From: Streptomyces alboflavus
Lineage (GTDB): Bacteria; Actinomycetota; Actinomycetes; Streptomycetales; Streptomycetaceae
NCBI RefSeq assembly: GCF_000716675.1
Contig: NZ_JNXT01000067.1
Location: 1 to 44,306 of the forward strand
Direction: 5' to 3'
DNA length: 44,306 nucleotides
The notes beneath the pieces were generated by a model. It was not told the origin of the DNA and searched no databases. It worked only from the letters and a program-made list of their open reading frames with translations. Position numbers and translations under genes: made by a program. Of the stretch, positions 1-8,346 are shown piece after piece; the stretch's first letter is position 1; every line of letters starts with the position of its first letter.

Positions 1-915
1 CCCGAATCCACCCCCACCCTCGACCCCCGCCTCGCCCTCGCCCAAGGCCGTCCGCAGCACGGAGACTCCGCGCTCCGCCGGACGGGGCGCACGATCCGAC
101 GGCTCACCACCTCGGCCGCGCAGGAGGTGACGGAGGAGTCCCGCATCGCGCGGGAGATACAGCAGCCGGTCACCACGGGCCGGGTCGTCGCGGTGACCTC
201 CATCCGGGGCGGCGTCGGCAAGACGACCGTCGCCGCTCTCCTGAGCCGCACCTTCGGCCACTACCGGCACGACCCCGTCCTCGCCCTGGAGGCGGACGCC
301 GCGCTCGGCACGCTGCCGGTGCGCCTTGGCGCGGGGTCGGTGCGCTGGGCGTGTGCGGACCTGGCCCGGATCCTGCACCCCGCCATGCAGCTGACCGACA
401 TCACGGGCTATCTGGTGCCCGTCAGTGACGGCGGCTGGCTGCTGCCCGCGAGCCAGGGGCGGGTCGGCGCACCCCTGGACGTGGCGACGTACCGCACGGT
501 CACGCTCGCCCTGCGCCGCTACTTCGCCGCCACCGTCGTCGACTGCGAGACGCTGCCGGGCGAGGTCGCCCGCACCGCCATGGACACCGCGCACGCGCGC
601 GTCGTCGTCGCCCCGATGACGCCCGAGGGCGTGGGCGGGACCCGGCTCGTCCTGGACTGGCTCGGGCAGCTCCCGCACTCCGCGCTCACCACCACCGTCG
701 TCGCCCTGACCGCCACCTCACCCGACATGACGCTGAACGCCAAGGCCGCGGCCGCGCATCTGCGGGAGACCGGAGTCACCGTCGTGCCCGTGCCGTACGA
801 CCGCCACCTGGCCGGGGGCGGGGCGATCGACGCCACCCGCCTTGCCGCCGGTACCCGGAAGGCGGCAACCCGCCTCGCCGCTGAGGCGATGCGCCGCGCG
901 GTACGGGTGCGGTGA
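1..915 (+). CDS. MinD/ParA-like ATPase of a type VII secretion locus, 5' end outside window
   Basis: The reading frame is open from base 1, so the gene very probably starts upstream. A GTG at 127 preceded by AGGAG is the first start inside the window, but residues encoded before it (ending RRLTTSAAQEV) read like the linker normally found ahead of this ATPase domain. The visible part carries a deviant Walker A, SIRGGVGKTT, with Arg where MinD/ParA proteins usually have the signature Lys. It also has a VVDCETLPG switch/Walker B region and an LEADAALG motif. MinD-like ATPases with long variable N-termini are common in actinobacterial ESX/type VII clusters (EspI-like). The next gene is eccC, 85 bp downstream, which supports that role. 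The substrate or exact role in secretion is not known. A chromosome-partitioning ParA is less likely because no parB follows. Confidence 0.8.
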   Translation, partial: PESTPTLDPRLALAQGRPQHGDSALRRTGRTIRRLTTSAAQEVTEESRIAREIQQPVTTGRVVAVTSIRGGVGKTTVAALLSRTFGHYRHDPVLALEADAALGTLPVRLGAGSVRWACADLARILHPAMQLTDITGYLVPVSDGGWLLPASQGRVGAPLDVATYRTVTLALRRYFAATVVDCETLPGEVARTAMDTAHARVVVAPMTPEGVGGTRLVLDWLGQLPHSALTTTVVALTATSPDMTLNAKAAAAHLRETGVTVVPVPYDRHLAGGGAIDATRLAAGTRKAATRLAAEAMRRAVRVR

Positions 916-1000
916 TGCCGCCGATGACGTACCGCGGGCAGAAGCGGCATCGCGATCGCACGACGTACCGCAGGCACAAGAAGATCCACCGGAGCCCGCG

Positions 1001-4000
1001 ATGACCCACCACCTCGTCCACCGCCCCGCCCGCTCCACCCGACCCCCCGCCGCCCCCGGCCGGCACCTCATCGAGCCGCCCCCGAACCTCCCCGAGGGCA
1101 AGCTGGGCAACGCCGCCACCGCGCTCCTTCCGATGGCGGGCGTCATGGGCTCGGTCGTGATGATGACCGTGATCCGGTCCAGTCAGTTCGCGGCGCTCGG
1201 CGCCGTGGTCCTTGTGTTCGCGCTGTTCGCCGCGGTCGCGCTGTTCGTGTCGCAGCGCGGCAAGGCCCAGCGCACCCGGCGTACCCAGCGCGAGCGGTAC
1301 CTGGAGTACGTGGAGGAGCAGCGCGCGGAACTCGCGGAAGCGGAGCGGGAACTGCGGCAGCGCGGACGCCTGCTGAATCCACCGCCCGAAGCCCTGTACG
1401 ACCTCGTGCGCGACCCCGCACGGCTGTGGGAGAGGCGCCGCGCCGACGCCGACTTCCTCGACGTGCGCGTCGGCACCGGTGACGTACCTGCGCAGGAGGT
1501 CGTGATCGAGCAGCACAGTGGGAGCGGGGTGCTCACGCCGCCCGATCCGTTCATGCTCAACGAGGCACGCGCCCTGCAGGCGCGGTTCGCCGTGGCCCCC
1601 GAATTCCCGCTGACCGTGCCTCTCGACAGAGCGGGCAACGTGAGCGTCGTCGGTGACCGCGAGGGCGTCCTCACGGTGGCGCGCGCGTTGCTCGCGCAGA
1701 CAGCGGTCACGCACGCGCCGGACGACGTGGCGATCGCGTTCGGAGTGCCGGGGGAGCGGCTCGCCGACTGGGAGTGGGGCAAATGGCTGCCCCACGTCCT
1801 CGACCGGAGCGTCGACCCGGATGCGTACGAGGAGCCCGTCGGCGCCCGCCGTATCGCCCCCGACCTGTCCCAGCTCGCCCGGCTGTGCTCAGCGGACCTG
1901 CACCGCCGGGCCTCCTACGCCGCCGAGGTGCGCCGCGGCCTTTCCGACAAGCGGGCGCTGCGGATGATCGACCGGATGTTGGTGGTCAGCGACGTGTACG
2001 GGGAGACGGCGGTGGAACTGCCGCGCCCGGATGCGGCCGTCGGGCTCGCCGACATGGGCGTCACGGTGCTGCACCTGCTGGCCGAGCAGATCCACGAGCC
2101 CGACGAGGTCGGCGTCCGCATCACCGTCTCCGGCGACCAGATCGCTGTGGAGGACCTACGCACATCCGACGGGCGCCGCACCCAGGGGCTCGCGGACGCC
2201 ACCAGCGTGCCCGGCGTCGAGGGAGTCGCCCGCCTCCTCGCGCCGCTGAGGCTGTCCGCCGAGTCCGCCGCCGAGGGCACACCGGTGTCCGGCCCCGTCG
2301 ACTTCCCTGGCCTGCTCGGCGTCGACGACCCGGCGGTCCTGGACCTGGCGCACCTGTGGGCGCCGCGCGGGGAACGGGACTTCCTGCGTGTGCCCATCGG
2401 CGTCGACGACCGCCACGAGCCGGTGCTTCTCGACCTGAAGGAGTCCGCCGAGCTGGGCATGGGCCCGCACGGGCTGTGCGTCGGCGCGACCGGCTCCGGC
2501 AAGAGCGAGTTGCTGCGGACTCTCGTCCTGGCGCTCACCGCCACGCATCCGCCCGAGGACCTGGCCATGGTTCTCGTCGACTACAAGGGCGGCGCCACGT
2601 TCGCGCCGTTCACGACCCTTCCGCATGTCGCGGGCGTCATCACGAACCTGGAGAACCAGGCCGACCTCGTCGAACGCGTCCACACCAGCCTCGCCGGGGA
2701 GATCACCCGCCGCCAGCAGGTCCTCAAGGACGCGGGGAACGTCGCCGACATCGGTCACTACGCCGCACTGCGCGCCAAGGAGCCGGCCCGAGGGCTCGAA
2801 CCGCTGCCGCATCTTTTCGTCGTCATCGACGAGTTCGGCGAACTCATCACCGCCAAGCCGGACTTCATCGATCTCTTCCTGTCCATCGGGCGGATCGGCC
2901 GCTCCATCGGCGTGCACCTGCTGTTGTCCAGCCAGCGCATCGAGAGCGGGAAGCTGAAGGGCCTCGAGACCTATCTGTCGTACCGGCTCGGGCTTCGGAC
3001 CTTCTCCGCCGACGAGTCGCGCACGGTCCTCGACACCGTTGACGCCTTCCAGCTTCCGCCGCTTCCCGGTTTCGGCTACCTGAAGGTGGACACGTCCACG
3101 TACACGCGATTCAAAGCCGGGTACGTCTCCGGAGCCTGGCGCGGCCCCGCTCCGGCCGACGCCTCCGACGGCCGACCCCTCGCCCGGCCCTACCCCGCCT
3201 TCAACACCCAGGCGCGGACGGGTGCCGCGGGACCGGAGGAGAGCGGTACCCGTGAGCGGGAGACCGGCGCCACCGTCATGTCCACCATGGTGAACCAACT
3301 CGCCACTGCCGCCCCGCCGGTACGCCGCATCTGGCTGCCGCCGTTGCCCGACGCCATCGCCCTCGACACCGCGGCCGGACCCCTCGGTGTCTCCGAGCGC
3401 GGACTGCACCTGGCCCGCTCCCACGGCCATCTGCGCGTCCCGCTCGGCGTCCTGGACGACCCGGCCAGGCAGTGGCAGGGGGAGTGGACCCTCGACCTGA
3501 ACGTCGCGGGCGGCCACGTCGCCGTCGTCGGTGGGCCGCAGTCGGGCAAGACCACGCTCCTGCGTACCCTCACGCTGTCGCTCGCGCTCACGCACACCCC
3601 GTACGACGTCGCCGTGTACGGCCTCGACCTGGTCGGCGGTGGCCTTTCCGCGCTCGCGGGGCTGCCGCACGTCGGTGGCGTCGCGTCCCGCGCCGACCAG
3701 GAACGCCTCGCCCGTACCGTTGCCGAACTCGCCGCCCAGCTCGCCCTGCGTGAGGAGCTGTTCCGCAAGCACGGCATCGACTCCCTCGAACAGCTGCGCC
3801 GGATGCGGGCCGACGGCGACCTGCCCGAGCTCGGCTCCACGGACCTCGTGCTGCTCGTCGACGGCTTCGGCGCGCTGCGCGAGGAGTTCGACGAACTCGA
3901 CGATGCCGTGGCCGACCTGCTCAAGCGGGGCGGCGGCTACGGCATTCACGTCGTCGCGGGCATGCTCCGCTGGAACGACGTCCGGATCGCCACCCAGTCG

Positions 4001-5041
4001 CTGTTCGGCACGCGCGTCGAGCTGCGCCTGAACGACGCCACCGATTCCACGATCGACCGCAAGCTCGCCGAGGCGTTCACCGCGGACACGCCCGGCCGTG
4101 TCCTCACTGATGGCAAGCTCTTCGCACAGACCGCGCTGCCTCGAACCGACGGCTCCACCCATACCGGCGACCTCAGCACCGCTCTGGATGAGTCGGCCCG
4201 CACCATCGCGGCCACCTGGCACGGCGAACTCGTAGCCCCCGTACGGGTCCTGCCGCTCAGCCTGCCCGCCGCGAAGCTCCCGTCGGCCGTCGCCGAACCC
4301 GACCAGGTGCCGATAGGAGTCGACCAGGACACCCTCCGGCCGGTCCATCTCGACCTGTTCGACCGCGACCAGCACCTGCTGATCCTGGGCGACAACGAGT
4401 GCGGCAAGACCAACCTGCTCAAGCTGATCGCCGGTCAGCTCATCGACAGGTACGGAGACAAGGAACTCGTCTTCGGTGTCTTCGACCCCCGCCGCGGCCT
4501 GCGCGGCCACATCCCCGAGCCCTTCCGCGGTGGCTTCGCCCACAACGCCAAGCTCGCCGGTGCCCTCGCCACCGGCATCGCGGCCGAACTCGAGAAGCGC
4601 CTTCCGGAGACGGCGGACCCCGACGCGTCCGACACCGCCGAACCCGCCTTCACCGGCCCGCGCATCGTGATCCTCGTCGACGACTACGACATCCTCACCA
4701 CCGCGGGCCAGCAGCCCCTGGCGTCCTTCCTGCCCTACGTCTCCTCCGCCCAGGACATCGGGCTGCACTTCGTCGTCACCCGCCGCGTCGCCGGGGCGTC
4801 CCGCGCCCTGTACGAGCCGTTCCTGACCGCCCTGCGCGAAACCGGCGCGACGGCGCTCCTGATGACCGGAGACCGCAGCGAAGGACAACTCTTCCCCGGC
4901 GTGTACGCCTCCCAACAGCCTCCCGGTCGAGGCACGCTCGTCCGGCGCGGCCGACGTCCGCAGCTCATCCAGACGGCACTCACCCCCGAAGCCGATACGG
5001 CTCGCAGGGCGGACAAGGACCCAGACAAGGAAACGCCGTGA
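1001..5041 (+). CDS. eccC: EccC-type FtsK/SpoIIIE ATPase, type VII secretion motor
   Basis: This encodes 1346 aa, the size of a fused EccCa+EccCb. The ATG at 1001 was chosen because GGAG lies 7 nt upstream and the protein then opens with MTHHLVHRPARS. The frame is open further 5', but that stretch overlaps the previous gene. Two membrane helices lie at about residues 41-58 and 62-84, followed by a charged coiled segment. Three P-loop domains follow: GATGSGKSE near residue 495, GGPQSGKTT near 844 and GDNECGKTN near 1130. Domain 1 has an intact Walker B, VVIDEFGE. Domain 2 (LLVDGFGA) and domain 3 (ILVDDYDI) lack the standard Asp-Glu pair. EccC is the membrane motor that recognises and powers export of WXG100-family substrates. 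The stop overlaps the next start by 4 nt, so the two genes are translationally coupled. No EccB, EccD, EccE, mycosin or EsxA/B gene follows. Confidence 0.93.
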   Translation: MTHHLVHRPARSTRPPAAPGRHLIEPPPNLPEGKLGNAATALLPMAGVMGSVVMMTVIRSSQFAALGAVVLVFALFAAVALFVSQRGKAQRTRRTQRERYLEYVEEQRAELAEAERELRQRGRLLNPPPEALYDLVRDPARLWERRRADADFLDVRVGTGDVPAQEVVIEQHSGSGVLTPPDPFMLNEARALQARFAVAPEFPLTVPLDRAGNVSVVGDREGVLTVARALLAQTAVTHAPDDVAIAFGVPGERLADWEWGKWLPHVLDRSVDPDAYEEPVGARRIAPDLSQLARLCSADLHRRASYAAEVRRGLSDKRALRMIDRMLVVSDVYGETAVELPRPDAAVGLADMGVTVLHLLAEQIHEPDEVGVRITVSGDQIAVEDLRTSDGRRTQGLADATSVPGVEGVARLLAPLRLSAESAAEGTPVSGPVDFPGLLGVDDPAVLDLAHLWAPRGERDFLRVPIGVDDRHEPVLLDLKESAELGMGPHGLCVGATGSGKSELLRTLVLALTATHPPEDLAMVLVDYKGGATFAPFTTLPHVAGVITNLENQADLVERVHTSLAGEITRRQQVLKDAGNVADIGHYAALRAKEPARGLEPLPHLFVVIDEFGELITAKPDFIDLFLSIGRIGRSIGVHLLLSSQRIESGKLKGLETYLSYRLGLRTFSADESRTVLDTVDAFQLPPLPGFGYLKVDTSTYTRFKAGYVSGAWRGPAPADASDGRPLARPYPAFNTQARTGAAGPEESGTRERETGATVMSTMVNQLATAAPPVRRIWLPPLPDAIALDTAAGPLGVSERGLHLARSHGHLRVPLGVLDDPARQWQGEWTLDLNVAGGHVAVVGGPQSGKTTLLRTLTLSLALTHTPYDVAVYGLDLVGGGLSALAGLPHVGGVASRADQERLARTVAELAAQLALREELFRKHGIDSLEQLRRMRADGDLPELGSTDLVLLVDGFGALREEFDELDDAVADLLKRGGGYGIHVVAGMLRWNDVRIATQSLFGTRVELRLNDATDSTIDRKLAEAFTADTPGRVLTDGKLFAQTALPRTDGSTHTGDLSTALDESARTIAATWHGELVAPVRVLPLSLPAAKLPSAVAEPDQVPIGVDQDTLRPVHLDLFDRDQHLLILGDNECGKTNLLKLIAGQLIDRYGDKELVFGVFDPRRGLRGHIPEPFRGGFAHNAKLAGALATGIAAELEKRLPETADPDASDTAEPAFTGPRIVILVDDYDILTTAGQQPLASFLPYVSSAQDIGLHFVVTRRVAGASRALYEPFLTALRETGATALLMTGDRSEGQLFPGVYASQQPPGRGTLVRRGRRPQLIQTALTPEADTARRADKDPDKETP

Positions 5042-6459
5042 CCAAGGACGTCATCGCCCTGACCTCCGAGATGCCCGACTCCAGGGCCCTCCTCGCCGGT
5101 CTCCACGCGGGCGGGCCCGAACTGGGCGTGACCACCGCCGCCGACGACGCCGTCATCCAACTGTGCACCCCAGGGGGCCGCCCACTCGTCTCCGTCGAGG
5201 CGCCCGTCATCGTCCACACACCGGGCGAGGCCGAGCGACTCCTGGGAACCCAGGCCACGTTCCCCGACGTGCCTTTCTGGTGGACCGAGGCCCGCGCCTC
5301 GACCGCCGTACCGGAAGCCGAGAGCCTCGCCGGGTCGTTCTGCGGCCGTCTTGTGCTGCTGCTCGGCGGCACCACCTGGCCCGCGGACGCGGCCACGATC
5401 CAAGTTGTCCGGACTCCCGACGAGCCGGACGGCCACGACGTCACTCCCCGCCCGGCGCCCGACGGGGCACTGCCTGCCGTCGACGTCCTCACCGACTCCA
5501 CAGCCGTCGTCCTCATCGACCGGCCCGTCATCGCCCTGACCGCGTGGCTGTCCGACGTACTGCGCGCGGCGGTGGGCTCCGGCCGCGCCCTGCACATCGT
5601 CACGCCGCCCCACGCGCGCCTGAGCCAGCCCCTGCGGACCGCGCTGACCGGGCCGCCGAATCGCTGGGTGGTCCAGGACCCCGACTGCGGATATTACGAC
5701 GGCCTGTCGGGTGCCGTCCTGCGGTGGCAGGACGGCACCTTCGCACCCGCGCTCGACCAGCACGGCGAAGCGACCCTCGCGGCCGCCTTCGCCTCATCCG
5801 AACCACCCGCCGAGCACCAGCTCACGGTCTCCTTCCGCTGCCACCATGCCCCGGACGCCGACCTCTTGCTCGGCCGCTCCCTGGAGACCGCCTGGCACCA
5901 CCTCACCGGCACCGCGCCGGCCGGATGGGGTACCGCCGAACCCATCAATCTCCCTTGGTCGCCCCGCCAGTTGACCGCTCTGGCCCGGGACCGCGCTCCC
6001 GAGCCCAGCCACCTGCTCGCCGTCGGCCGCCCCGACCGGCCCGCGCTCGCCACCCTGCGCGTTGCCCGCACCGAGTCCGGCGTCACGGAGGACGTCACTC
6101 TCTCCCTGGGGCACTCAGCCGACGAGCCCCCGCCGTTCCACACCATTGATTCACTCGCCGAGGAACTCGTGGCCCAGCACGGACTGAGCACCATGCTCAT
6201 CACCCTGCGTCGGGCCCGCCACGACCTCACGGTCCCGGCCCACCTCGAAGGCCCGCCCATCCCCGTCTCCTTCACCCTCGGCCCCGCGGACGTACAGGCC
6301 GTCGGCCTCGACCACGCCCGCCGCCCACCCCTGCCCTTGCGGCCCACCCCACTCGGCCCCGCCACCGTGCCCGCACTCCACTACCACCTGGGCGACGGCA
6401 CGAACCCCGACGCCTGGGACGACCTCGGGACGCTCACCCGCCACCTCAGAAACAGCTAG
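5038..6459 (+). CDS. T7SS-associated protein, DUF6177-like
   Basis: A 473-aa protein begins at a GTG that overlaps the eccC stop (GTGA), so it is probably cotranslated with the motor. The sequence opens MTKDVIALTSEMPDSRALL and contains LVSVEAPVIVHTPGEAERLL, PFWWTEARAS and RWVVQDPDCGYYDGLSG. I recognise this pattern as the DUF6177 family found beside eccC in Streptomyces; the match is from memory and was not searched. No signal peptide, membrane helix, P-loop or obvious catalytic triad is visible, so it looks cytoplasmic. Coupling to EccC suggests a cytosolic accessory, adaptor or chaperone-like part, but its function is unknown. It is the last gene of the secretion locus; the next gene has its own promoter. 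Confidence 0.75.
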   Translation: MTKDVIALTSEMPDSRALLAGLHAGGPELGVTTAADDAVIQLCTPGGRPLVSVEAPVIVHTPGEAERLLGTQATFPDVPFWWTEARASTAVPEAESLAGSFCGRLVLLLGGTTWPADAATIQVVRTPDEPDGHDVTPRPAPDGALPAVDVLTDSTAVVLIDRPVIALTAWLSDVLRAAVGSGRALHIVTPPHARLSQPLRTALTGPPNRWVVQDPDCGYYDGLSGAVLRWQDGTFAPALDQHGEATLAAAFASSEPPAEHQLTVSFRCHHAPDADLLLGRSLETAWHHLTGTAPAGWGTAEPINLPWSPRQLTALARDRAPEPSHLLAVGRPDRPALATLRVARTESGVTEDVTLSLGHSADEPPPFHTIDSLAEELVAQHGLSTMLITLRRARHDLTVPAHLEGPPIPVSFTLGPADVQAVGLDHARRPPLPLRPTPLGPATVPALHYHLGDGTNPDAWDDLGTLTRHLRNS

Positions 6460-6479
6460 CCCACCCGGCACCCGGTATC

Positions 6480-6485
6480 TACGAT
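6480..6485 (+). promoter_or_regulatory. -10 element TACGAT of a probable leaderless promoter
   Basis: TACGAT ends 6 nt before the ATG at 6492. With the usual 6-7 nt from -10 to transcript start, the mRNA would begin at or beside the A of ATG. There is no Shine-Dalgarno sequence. The -35 region is not convincing. Confidence 0.5.
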
Positions 6486-6491
6486 CACCCC

Positions 6492-7256
6492 ATGTCCACA
6501 TCCCCCACATTCGACCAACTCGTCACCGAAGCCGAAGCCGCACCCACAGAAGGCTGGGACTTCTCCTGGTTCAAGGGACGGGCCACCGAGGCACGGCCCT
6601 CGTGGGGATACGCGCACGCCATGGGGGAGCGGCTCGGGCGGGCCGAGGCGGCGCTCGACATCCAGACCGGCGGGGGCGAAGTGCTCGCCTCCGCGCCCGT
6701 GCTGCCGCCGCTCGCCGTCGCCACCGAAGGGTGGGCGCCCAACGTCGCCAAGGCCTCCGCCCTGCTGCACCCGCGCGGCGTGGTCGTCGTGGCCTCGCCC
6801 GAGGACGCGCCGCTGCCGTTCGCGGACGGGGTGTTCGACCTCGTCACCAGCCGCCACCCGGTGACGCCGCACTTTGACGAGATCGCCCGTGTGCTGCGGA
6901 CCGGTGGGACGTACTTCGCCCAGCACGTGGGGCCGAGCAGCGTGTTCGAGCTCGTCGAGTACTTCCTGGGGGAGCAGCCCGCCGAGGTCAGGGGCGCACG
7001 GGACCCGGAGGGGGAGCGGGCTGCCGCCGAGGCCGCCGGGCTCGACGTGGTCTCGCTGCGCGCCGAGCGGCTGCGGATGGAGTTCCACGACATCGGGGCC
7101 GTCGTCCACTTCCTGCGCAAGGTCGTGTGGATGGTGCCCGGCTTCACGGTCGACGCCTACCGGCCGCGCCTGCGCGAGCTGCACGAGCGGATCGGCGAGG
7201 AGGGGCCGTTCGTCGCCCACAGCACCCGGCATCTCTTCGACGCGGTGAAGCGGTAG
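6492..7256 (+). CDS. class I SAM-dependent methyltransferase
   Basis: This encodes 254 aa. Motif I is read as LDIQTGGGEVLA near residues 54-65, the SAM-binding glycine loop after the first beta strand. It is followed by an acidic strand end, VVVASPEDAPLPF, and the post-motif FDLVTSRHPVTPHFDEIARVL, typical of the Methyltransf_11/25 fold. The substrate cannot be deduced; many small Streptomyces methyltransferases of this type are uncharacterised. It is monocistronic by appearance, starting 32 nt after the secretion gene with its own -10 box. An HxlR regulator follows about 95 nt downstream on the same strand and could be read through. The start is ATG 6492. Confidence 0.85.
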   Translation: MSTSPTFDQLVTEAEAAPTEGWDFSWFKGRATEARPSWGYAHAMGERLGRAEAALDIQTGGGEVLASAPVLPPLAVATEGWAPNVAKASALLHPRGVVVVASPEDAPLPFADGVFDLVTSRHPVTPHFDEIARVLRTGGTYFAQHVGPSSVFELVEYFLGEQPAEVRGARDPEGERAAAEAAGLDVVSLRAERLRMEFHDIGAVVHFLRKVVWMVPGFTVDAYRPRLRELHERIGEEGPFVAHSTRHLFDAVKR

Positions 7257-7351
7257 CGCCGTGCAGCGGTATTCATCCGTTCGGCGGTACTGTCGGTTCG
7301 GTAAGTGAGTCGGCGGAGCCGATCCGCGGACCGCACGGACGAGGAGTTGGC

Positions 7352-7732
7352 ATGGCCAATCGCAAGGGACCGTACCTCTGCGGCCTGGACGCGGCCGTCG
7401 ATGTCGTCGGCGGCAAGTGGAAGCCCCTGATCCTGTGGGCCCTGTACGCCGGTCGTACGCTCCGCTTCGGTGAGCTGCGCCGCCACGTGCCCGGCGTCAG
7501 CGAGAAGATGCTGATCCAGCAGCTCCGCGAGATGGAAGCCGACGGCATCGTCCACCGCGAGGTCTACCGCGAGGTGCCGCCCAAGGTCGAGTACTCCCTC
7601 ACCGAGCTCGGCCAGAGCCTGAACGCCGCCCTCGAACCCCTCGGCATCTGGGGCGACCAGCACATGCAGCGGCTGGTGGAGAGGCACGCCGAGAAGACCG
7701 GTGCCACCCCCGTCCCCGTCGCGGCGAACTGA
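7352..7732 (+). CDS. HxlR-family winged-helix transcriptional regulator
   Basis: This encodes 126 aa. The start at ATG 7352 has GAGGAG 5 nt upstream; the frame is open further back, but that part overlaps the methyltransferase. The core GGKWKPLILWAL, then FGELRRHVPGVSEKML (recognition helix region), LREMEADGIVHREVY and YSLTELG is the canonical HxlR domain. A single Cys at residue 10 sits where redox- and electrophile-sensing members (YodB/HypR type) keep their sensor Cys, so thiol sensing is possible. Targets are unknown. The divergent neighbour usually regulated by HxlR proteins is not present; the closest oxidoreductase is the aldo/keto reductase at 8347-9384. Confidence 0.9.
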   Translation: MANRKGPYLCGLDAAVDVVGGKWKPLILWALYAGRTLRFGELRRHVPGVSEKMLIQQLREMEADGIVHREVYREVPPKVEYSLTELGQSLNAALEPLGIWGDQHMQRLVERHAEKTGATPVPVAAN

Positions 7733-7742
7733 CGAGGCCCCG

Positions 7743-7786
7743 CCAGTCGAACCGCAGTCGAACCGCAGTCGAATCGCAGTCGATTC
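7743..7786. repeat. four tandem 11-bp repeats (GCAGTCGAACC)
   Basis: Units at 7743-7753, 7754-7764, 7765-7775 and 7776-7786 share the core CAGTCGAAYC with one or two changes each. An 11-bp period places each copy on the same face of the helix. The last unit is followed directly by an inverted repeat, CGCAT-CGTT-ATGCG, at 7787-7800. It lies just after the HxlR gene stop. Confidence 0.8.
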
Positions 7787-8175
7787 CGCATCGTTATGCG
7801 AACTGGCTCGATTCCGCTCCACGCCTCCCGTAAGTTCAGACCAACGCTAATTCGCGTGAGCAAAGCTGCGCGGGCGGTGCCGCGCAGTGGAGGGGGCTGC
7901 GCGGCCTCGTGCACCCCTCGACGGCCCGCCCCTTCCCCCTCGAAGGCCCGCCCCTTCCCGGCTTCCGCCCCTCGGACCTCGCCGCCGTCAAGCCCGCGCC
8001 CCTCACCCACGTCACCCTTCGGGAGTACTCGCCCCCGGCGACCGGATCCCGCCGGGAGGGCCGAAATCCGGTGGGAGGACAGGCTCAGCCAGTTGTCGGG
8101 CGATTTCGGAGCGTAGTTGTGGCACGCCGATGCACCCCGAACCACTTACGAAGGGTTATGGTGGAAACCCCCCCT

Positions 8176-8217
8176 CGGGCCGGTCCGTCTCCCCCCCACG
8201 GACCGGCCCGTTTTTTT
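8176..8217 (+). terminator. intrinsic terminator with 13-bp stem and T7 tract
   Basis: CGGGCCGGTCCGT at 8176-8188 pairs perfectly with ACGGACCGGCCCG at 8198-8210. The loop is 9 nt and seven T follow. A U-tract this clean is uncommon in Streptomyces. No gene ends just upstream on this strand. Confidence 0.88.
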
Positions 8218-8253
8218 GCGCCCACGCCCACGCCTCCCGGCGCCGGGGGACGT

Positions 8254-8311
8254 GCGCCCCGTCAGGGGCGCGGGGAACTGCGCGACAAGCCACGCCCCCT
8301 ACGGGGCGCAG
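8254..8311. repeat. dispersed Streptomyces intergenic repeat (GGGGCGCGGGGAACTGCGCG type)
   Basis: GCGCCCC-GTCA-GGGGCGC forms a small hairpin at 8254-8271, followed by GGGGAACTGCGCGACAAGCC and a second hairpin around CGCCCCCTACGGGGCG. I know this motif as a frequent intergenic repeat in Streptomyces genomes. It sits beyond the stop of the minus-strand aldo/keto reductase and may help end that transcript. Confidence 0.6.
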
Positions 8312-8346
8312 GCCCACCAGCCCCACCCCCCCCCGGGAGGGAACCC

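Larger units (their letters stand above)
7733..8346. other. 614-bp intergenic region without a convincing gene
   Basis: Contents in order are the 11-bp repeats, an AT-richer stretch around 7786-7860 (unusual here), a C-rich segment, an isolated strong terminator at 8176-8217 and a dispersed Streptomyces repeat at 8254-8311. Open frames here have no family-like sequence or codon bias. The terminator is over 440 nt past the nearest plus-strand gene, so an independent short transcript is possible. Confidence 0.6.

Noticed and set aside
842..1000. Upstream extension of eccC
   Set aside because: It overlaps the MinD-like gene in another frame, and the ATG at 1001 has a good GGAG site.
7743..7786. 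CRISPR array
   Set aside because: Units are only 11 bp, contiguous and without spacers; no cas genes are present.
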